DNA of 64,000 nucleotides from Tubiluchus corallicola. Taxonomy: Eukaryota > Priapulida > Priapulimorpha > Priapulimorphida > Tubiluchidae. This document shows positions 60,396-64,000 of the stretch, in pieces (position 1 is the stretch's first letter; the number at the start of each line of letters is the position of its first letter). Location: contig JAQGDQ010000940.1 of NCBI GenBank assembly GCA_030141605.1, forward strand, positions 1-64,000. Reading direction: 5' to 3'. Both the position numbers and the translations under genes were made by a program. Under the pieces are notes generated by a model that worked only from the letters and a program-made list of their open reading frames with translations, had not been told where the DNA came from and did no database searches.

Positions 60396-61554
60396 CAAGG
60401 CAGCTTTTATTCCACTCACAGATAGTGCTGTGAGTTTTGATTACACTACTCTGACTACAAGGTGCTGTGTGGTGCAGTGAGTCGCGGCGTTACACTCAGT
60501 TCTCTCTTAATATCCAAATTCCGTTGCACTGTTACCTAACCTAGCCAAGAGACTGGAGCCAAGGAAATGCAGCTTACAAACAGTAAATTGTTCCTGCATG
60601 TTGTTACAGCTTACAGTCCAAATAAATTCCAAAGCTGTTATGCAAAGTTACATAATAACAAATCACTGTTACCCCGGCTAATATGCAGTTAGGCATGTTT
60701 GTGTCATATGCCTTGTAAGAAGGAGGGAAACAAAGATGTCAATTCAGATAAATGAGGACGTCCAGCGACAAAGAAATCTTTTATAATTGCATGAGTGGAG
60801 CGGCTGGAGCCACTCGTCACCTTCATTACACACAGATGGAGCTACACGTCACCTTCATTACACACAGATTTAAAATATCCTGACCTTACTCAAAACTGGT
60901 CCCCAGGTTTACAGGGAATTTTAACATCCCTTTCGCATTGTAACTAGTAATAATAATGTCTGTACTCTATACTATAGCAGCGGCTTTCTACAACACAGTA
61001 ACAAAATTATTACCACATGAAGGCGTGTCAAAACTAAACTGTGAATCAGTGTGATTGCAAACTTTCAAAATGGAATTACCATTGTAAGATAAGAATCTAT
61101 CTTTAAGCGGGTACACTGTACCACTTAAGTTATGCTTGTCTAAATTTACTGTAGTTTAATTTACTCCCTGTAAAACTTACACCCTTGGAGTTCGGAGTGG
61201 AAGCAATTATGAGAAGATTGCACGGCTTGTTTTTGCCTCACAAACAGAATACTAAATCAGAATGCTTTACAAACAAAAACTTGATGAGGAAAACGGCTGT
61301 TTTATTGTTTTATTTACGAGGGCGTGAATCACTAGTGCGCGCGATTCGTTAAAGCGTGAACATTTTAAAAGTTTCTTCGAAACAGTAAGAACTAAACTTC
61401 CGACGAGTGATAATAAAAATTGTAATAGTGCCGGGATTTTAAGGGAGCAATAGGGGCATAGCAATAATCATGTAGAGTATTATTAGGCCGGTAAATAAAT
61501 TGGAGTTATAGGGTAAATATTGCTATTGGTAACTATGTCATCATGTTTTCTCAC
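60396..61554. other. Non-coding DNA
   Basis: No exon supported. A direct repeat GAGC(C/T)ACTCGTCACCTTCAT / GAGCTACACGTCACCTTCAT occurs near 60807-60856. A second tRNA-like D-arm (GTGGTGCAGTGAGTCGCGGC) starts near 60470 without a clear B-box. Confidence 0.45.
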
Positions 61555-61855
61555 CAGGGCGGATTTACATACTTGTAGGACCAAAGCCAAACTTACGAGT
61601 GGGCCCGAAATTTATAGAAATGTTGGCACGTTTCAGTATCCAATAAGTATAGGCCACTAGGGCCTATTCGCCGGGCTCTACACTTATTGCACAGGAGCCC
61701 TTAAGGTTTTGAATATAAATAAACACCCGGTGTACATTTGAAACAAAGTTATATGGTGCTGACAAGCTGCACGCGAAATCAATTTCAGTGACCCCCTCAG
61801 GTACCGGTGGGCCCTAGGTAAGGGCCTACTATGCCTACTGGTAAATCAAGCCCTG
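61555..61855. mobile_element. hAT-like MITE (301 bp) with CAGGGC termini
   Basis: Left end CAGGGCGGATTTACATACTT; right end, on the complement, CAGGGCTTGATTTACCAGTA. Flanks TTTCTCAC (61547-61554) and CTTCTCAT (61856-61863) agree at 6 of 8 positions, consistent with a decayed 8-bp hAT target duplication. Internal GGGCCCTAGG-type sequence is typical of such elements. No transposase frame. Confidence 0.75.
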
Positions 61856-61909
61856 CTTCTCATAATCATTTTAGGCCTATAATTATTTTTAATTATTATT
61901 GCTGTTGTT

Positions 61910-61946
61910 ATCATCATCATCATCATCATCATGATCATTATCATCA

Positions 61947-61977
<31 letters not shown>

Positions 61978-61990
61978 CCATTATTATTAT
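61910..61990. repeat. (ATC)n microsatellite
   Basis: An ATC run with a few interruptions, grading into ATT. Confidence 0.9.
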
Positions 61991-62459
61991 TTTATTTGTG
62001 TGCAGAGTATTTTGTATGTAACTGTGATTTCCACAGTAAGGGTGGATAATTTGATTAGATCTGTAACTAAGTAGATCCCTAATTGTTCAGCACATAGTGA
62101 AAATAGGTTTCTGTCACAATCATGCTTTAAATACAGCCAATTTCCCGAAAATCATAAATTCATTTTATAACAACAAACAGTGCCATAAAAGTTTTAATGA
62201 AAATATGAAGCATAGTGTGCACCGTTACATGAGCCGCTCAGTCAACGCCATATACGTAGCCTACTTATTGCACACGTAACAAAACGCCGGAAGAAAATAA
62301 AATAGCTAAAACCAATAAAAAATTCCAACTAAAAATGTTGCTACGTATAAAAATTGCTTTTCTCACATGTCCGAGTTCAGTTTTGCTAATTTTGTCAATT
62401 CGTGGGGCGCCTCTAAAGAATCCCATCACGGCTAATGAGCCAAGCTGTACTACCATGCG

Positions 62460-62463
<4 letters not shown>

Positions 62464-62532
<69 letters not shown>

Positions 62533-62577
62533 ACTCACTCACGCTCTCTCTCTCTCTCTCTCTCACTCACTCACTCA

Positions 62578-62617
<40 letters not shown>
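62464..62617. repeat. (TC)n tract with two (CACT)n interruptions
   Basis: About 154 bases of almost pure TC, interrupted twice by the same CACTCACTCACTCACGC block. Confidence 0.95.
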
Positions 62618-62619
<2 letters not shown>

Positions 62620-64000
62620 ATGAATTGCTGCGAGGTAATTACCATAGTCACCGAGTTAACTGGCTGTTAAGGGTAAAAAAGAAATTTGCTTGTGAAACAT
62701 GCCAGATGTTTATCCTATACGCTTTATAGCTAACCTGCTGACCTAGAATTATGTTCTGCTGCCATGAGTCAACTCCCAAACAACAAAATTTTACTTGTAG
62801 GTTTTGTGTTTATAAAACTGCGAGGAAACTAGAAATAATATCAGCAGAGATACACCGGACTAGCTGTATGGTTGGTGGGGCGGCTGACTGATGGATCACA
62901 TTGCAGCTAATACTGCATCTATAAATAACCAACGCCTCTCTGCTACATCTAAATATTGGAAAAGCCAAATCACTGAAACCAGTCAGCTGCCCCACGGTGA
63001 AGCGCGAAAGCACTTGCATGATGGATCAGACAGTTTAGAACGAAAAAAACCTTAACAAGTGTCTATAAAGATACGAAATCAGCCTCCGACATATGTGTGC
63101 ATGCAATCGGGTGTGCACGCGCGTGCTCGTTAACCGGCAGAATTTTCCCGATTTTCATTTCTGGGATCAATTATTTTCGTTGAGCGCACGAGCGCGCATT
63201 ATTGGCGGTCATTTTGTGGAAAGTGTCGGTAAATAAATTAGGTTCTCATAGTACACAATTTTTCATATTAAACTGTTGGCCTAACTAATACAGTACCTTA
63301 CAAAAACTGTGAGAAAAAATGTTTAATACATAGTTTAACCGCTGTCAAAATAAAAAGCAGAAAAAGTACATTACTACAGAAAAACGGTGCAGACTTTTAG
63401 TAATCAATGTGAGATTACGTAGTTATTATATAGGTATGAGACCGTATAGCTGTTCTACAATGTGCTGTTCACTTTTGCTGCGCACTCGTTCTTGTATTTG
63501 AAAGTATAACATACTCTACGTAATGCAAATGAGCGGTAACAGTAAATCTCATTATTGAGACAAAACTGTATAGCTTCTTTAAAGAACAAAAAAGAATTTA
63601 AGTTTCCTATTGCAATTAAAAAAATACGTAGGCAGCAATAAATCAGCGTGCTATATACATAAATGCATGCATGCTCTTGCTGAAGGCTATTCTCATGAAT
63701 TACGCAGTTGCATCTTGGGTAGCAAGTGTGCTCAACGCCAAAAATCAACTTTACACAAGTAATAAAATAAAAAAGAAATTATTAATGGTAGTAGGACCAG
63801 ACAGCTTGTTTGCAAAACATTCATTTATATGCTAGTTACGTAGTATCCGTGTTACTAAGTTTTTTATTCTCGGTTTGTGTCACCCACGCTTTCTTGCCTG
63901 ACCGCATGATGTGTGTTCTTGTTCCTTTGGTAAAAGATAAAAACAGGAGCTTAACTACCACCAATAATTGTGCCTTCAACTATATCAAGTAAGCTTCTAG
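62618..64000. other. Non-coding DNA to the window end
   Basis: No exon supported. It contains inverted arms GTGGGGCGGCTGACTGATGG (62876-62895) and its near complement around 62979-62997, with an ~85-base loop. A CG/CA-rich patch lies at 63095-63200. Confidence 0.5.

Noticed and set aside
62265-62670. Ser-Leu repeat frames on the plus strand and a Arg-Glu repeat frame on the minus strand
   Set aside because: All arise from the TC/GA tract.
1-64000. CRISPR arrays, bacterial operons, phage or integron features
   Set aside because: The window is intron-bearing metazoan DNA; the only regular arrays are microsatellites, a minisatellite and transposon-internal repeats without spacer structure.

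Overview
The window is invertebrate metazoan nuclear DNA. It is AT-rich, its genes have introns with GT/AG splice sites, and it carries non-LTR retrotransposons, short DNA-transposon relics, tRNA-like SINE relics and long microsatellites. The adhesion gene on the minus strand (three Ig domains, one FN3 domain, a GPI-type tail) has the architecture of protostome Klingon/Wrapper-type proteins, so I lean weakly towards a protostome, perhaps a lophotrochozoan. No species call is safe.

Layout. 1-3760: a minus-strand APE-type non-LTR retrotransposon with a 965-codon open frame; it retains the reverse transcriptase but lacks the first part of the endonuclease. 6420-12709 (+): a five-exon ornithine decarboxylase antizyme gene that I assembled from splice sites. 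Its second exon carries the antizyme +1 frameshift site TCC-TGA followed by a perfect 10-bp + 7-bp H-type pseudoknot. 15131-18397 (-): a nine-finger C2H2 zinc-finger gene, with one large exon and a probable tiny first exon. 17.7-28.9 kb: intergenic DNA with retroelement fragments. 28935-30143 (+): CDK10 in one uninterrupted coding exon. 30725-32377 (+): MTERF4 in two exons. 35227-42426 (-): at least twelve exons of a GPI-anchored Ig/FN3 adhesion protein; its signal-peptide exon was not found and may lie far upstream. 42.4-64 kb: no recognisable coding exons; this is probably the first intron or 5' flank of the adhesion gene. It holds a 40-bp minisatellite, an inverted-repeat element with tandem repeats, a hAT-like MITE, an element with telomere-like internal repeats, and long CT/GA, ATC and AT tracts.

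The host genes are unrelated single-copy housekeeping genes (polyamine control, cell-cycle/transcription kinase, mitochondrial ribosome assembly) plus a zinc-finger factor and a neural-type adhesion protein. They do not form a pathway. The most noteworthy items are the antizyme frameshift cassette, two phase-0/0 small exons that would lengthen one loop of the second Ig domain, the intronless CDK10, and splice acceptors lying directly before the ATGs of the tandem genes CDK10 and MTERF4. Exon joins come from reading phases and splice motifs and have not been checked against transcripts.
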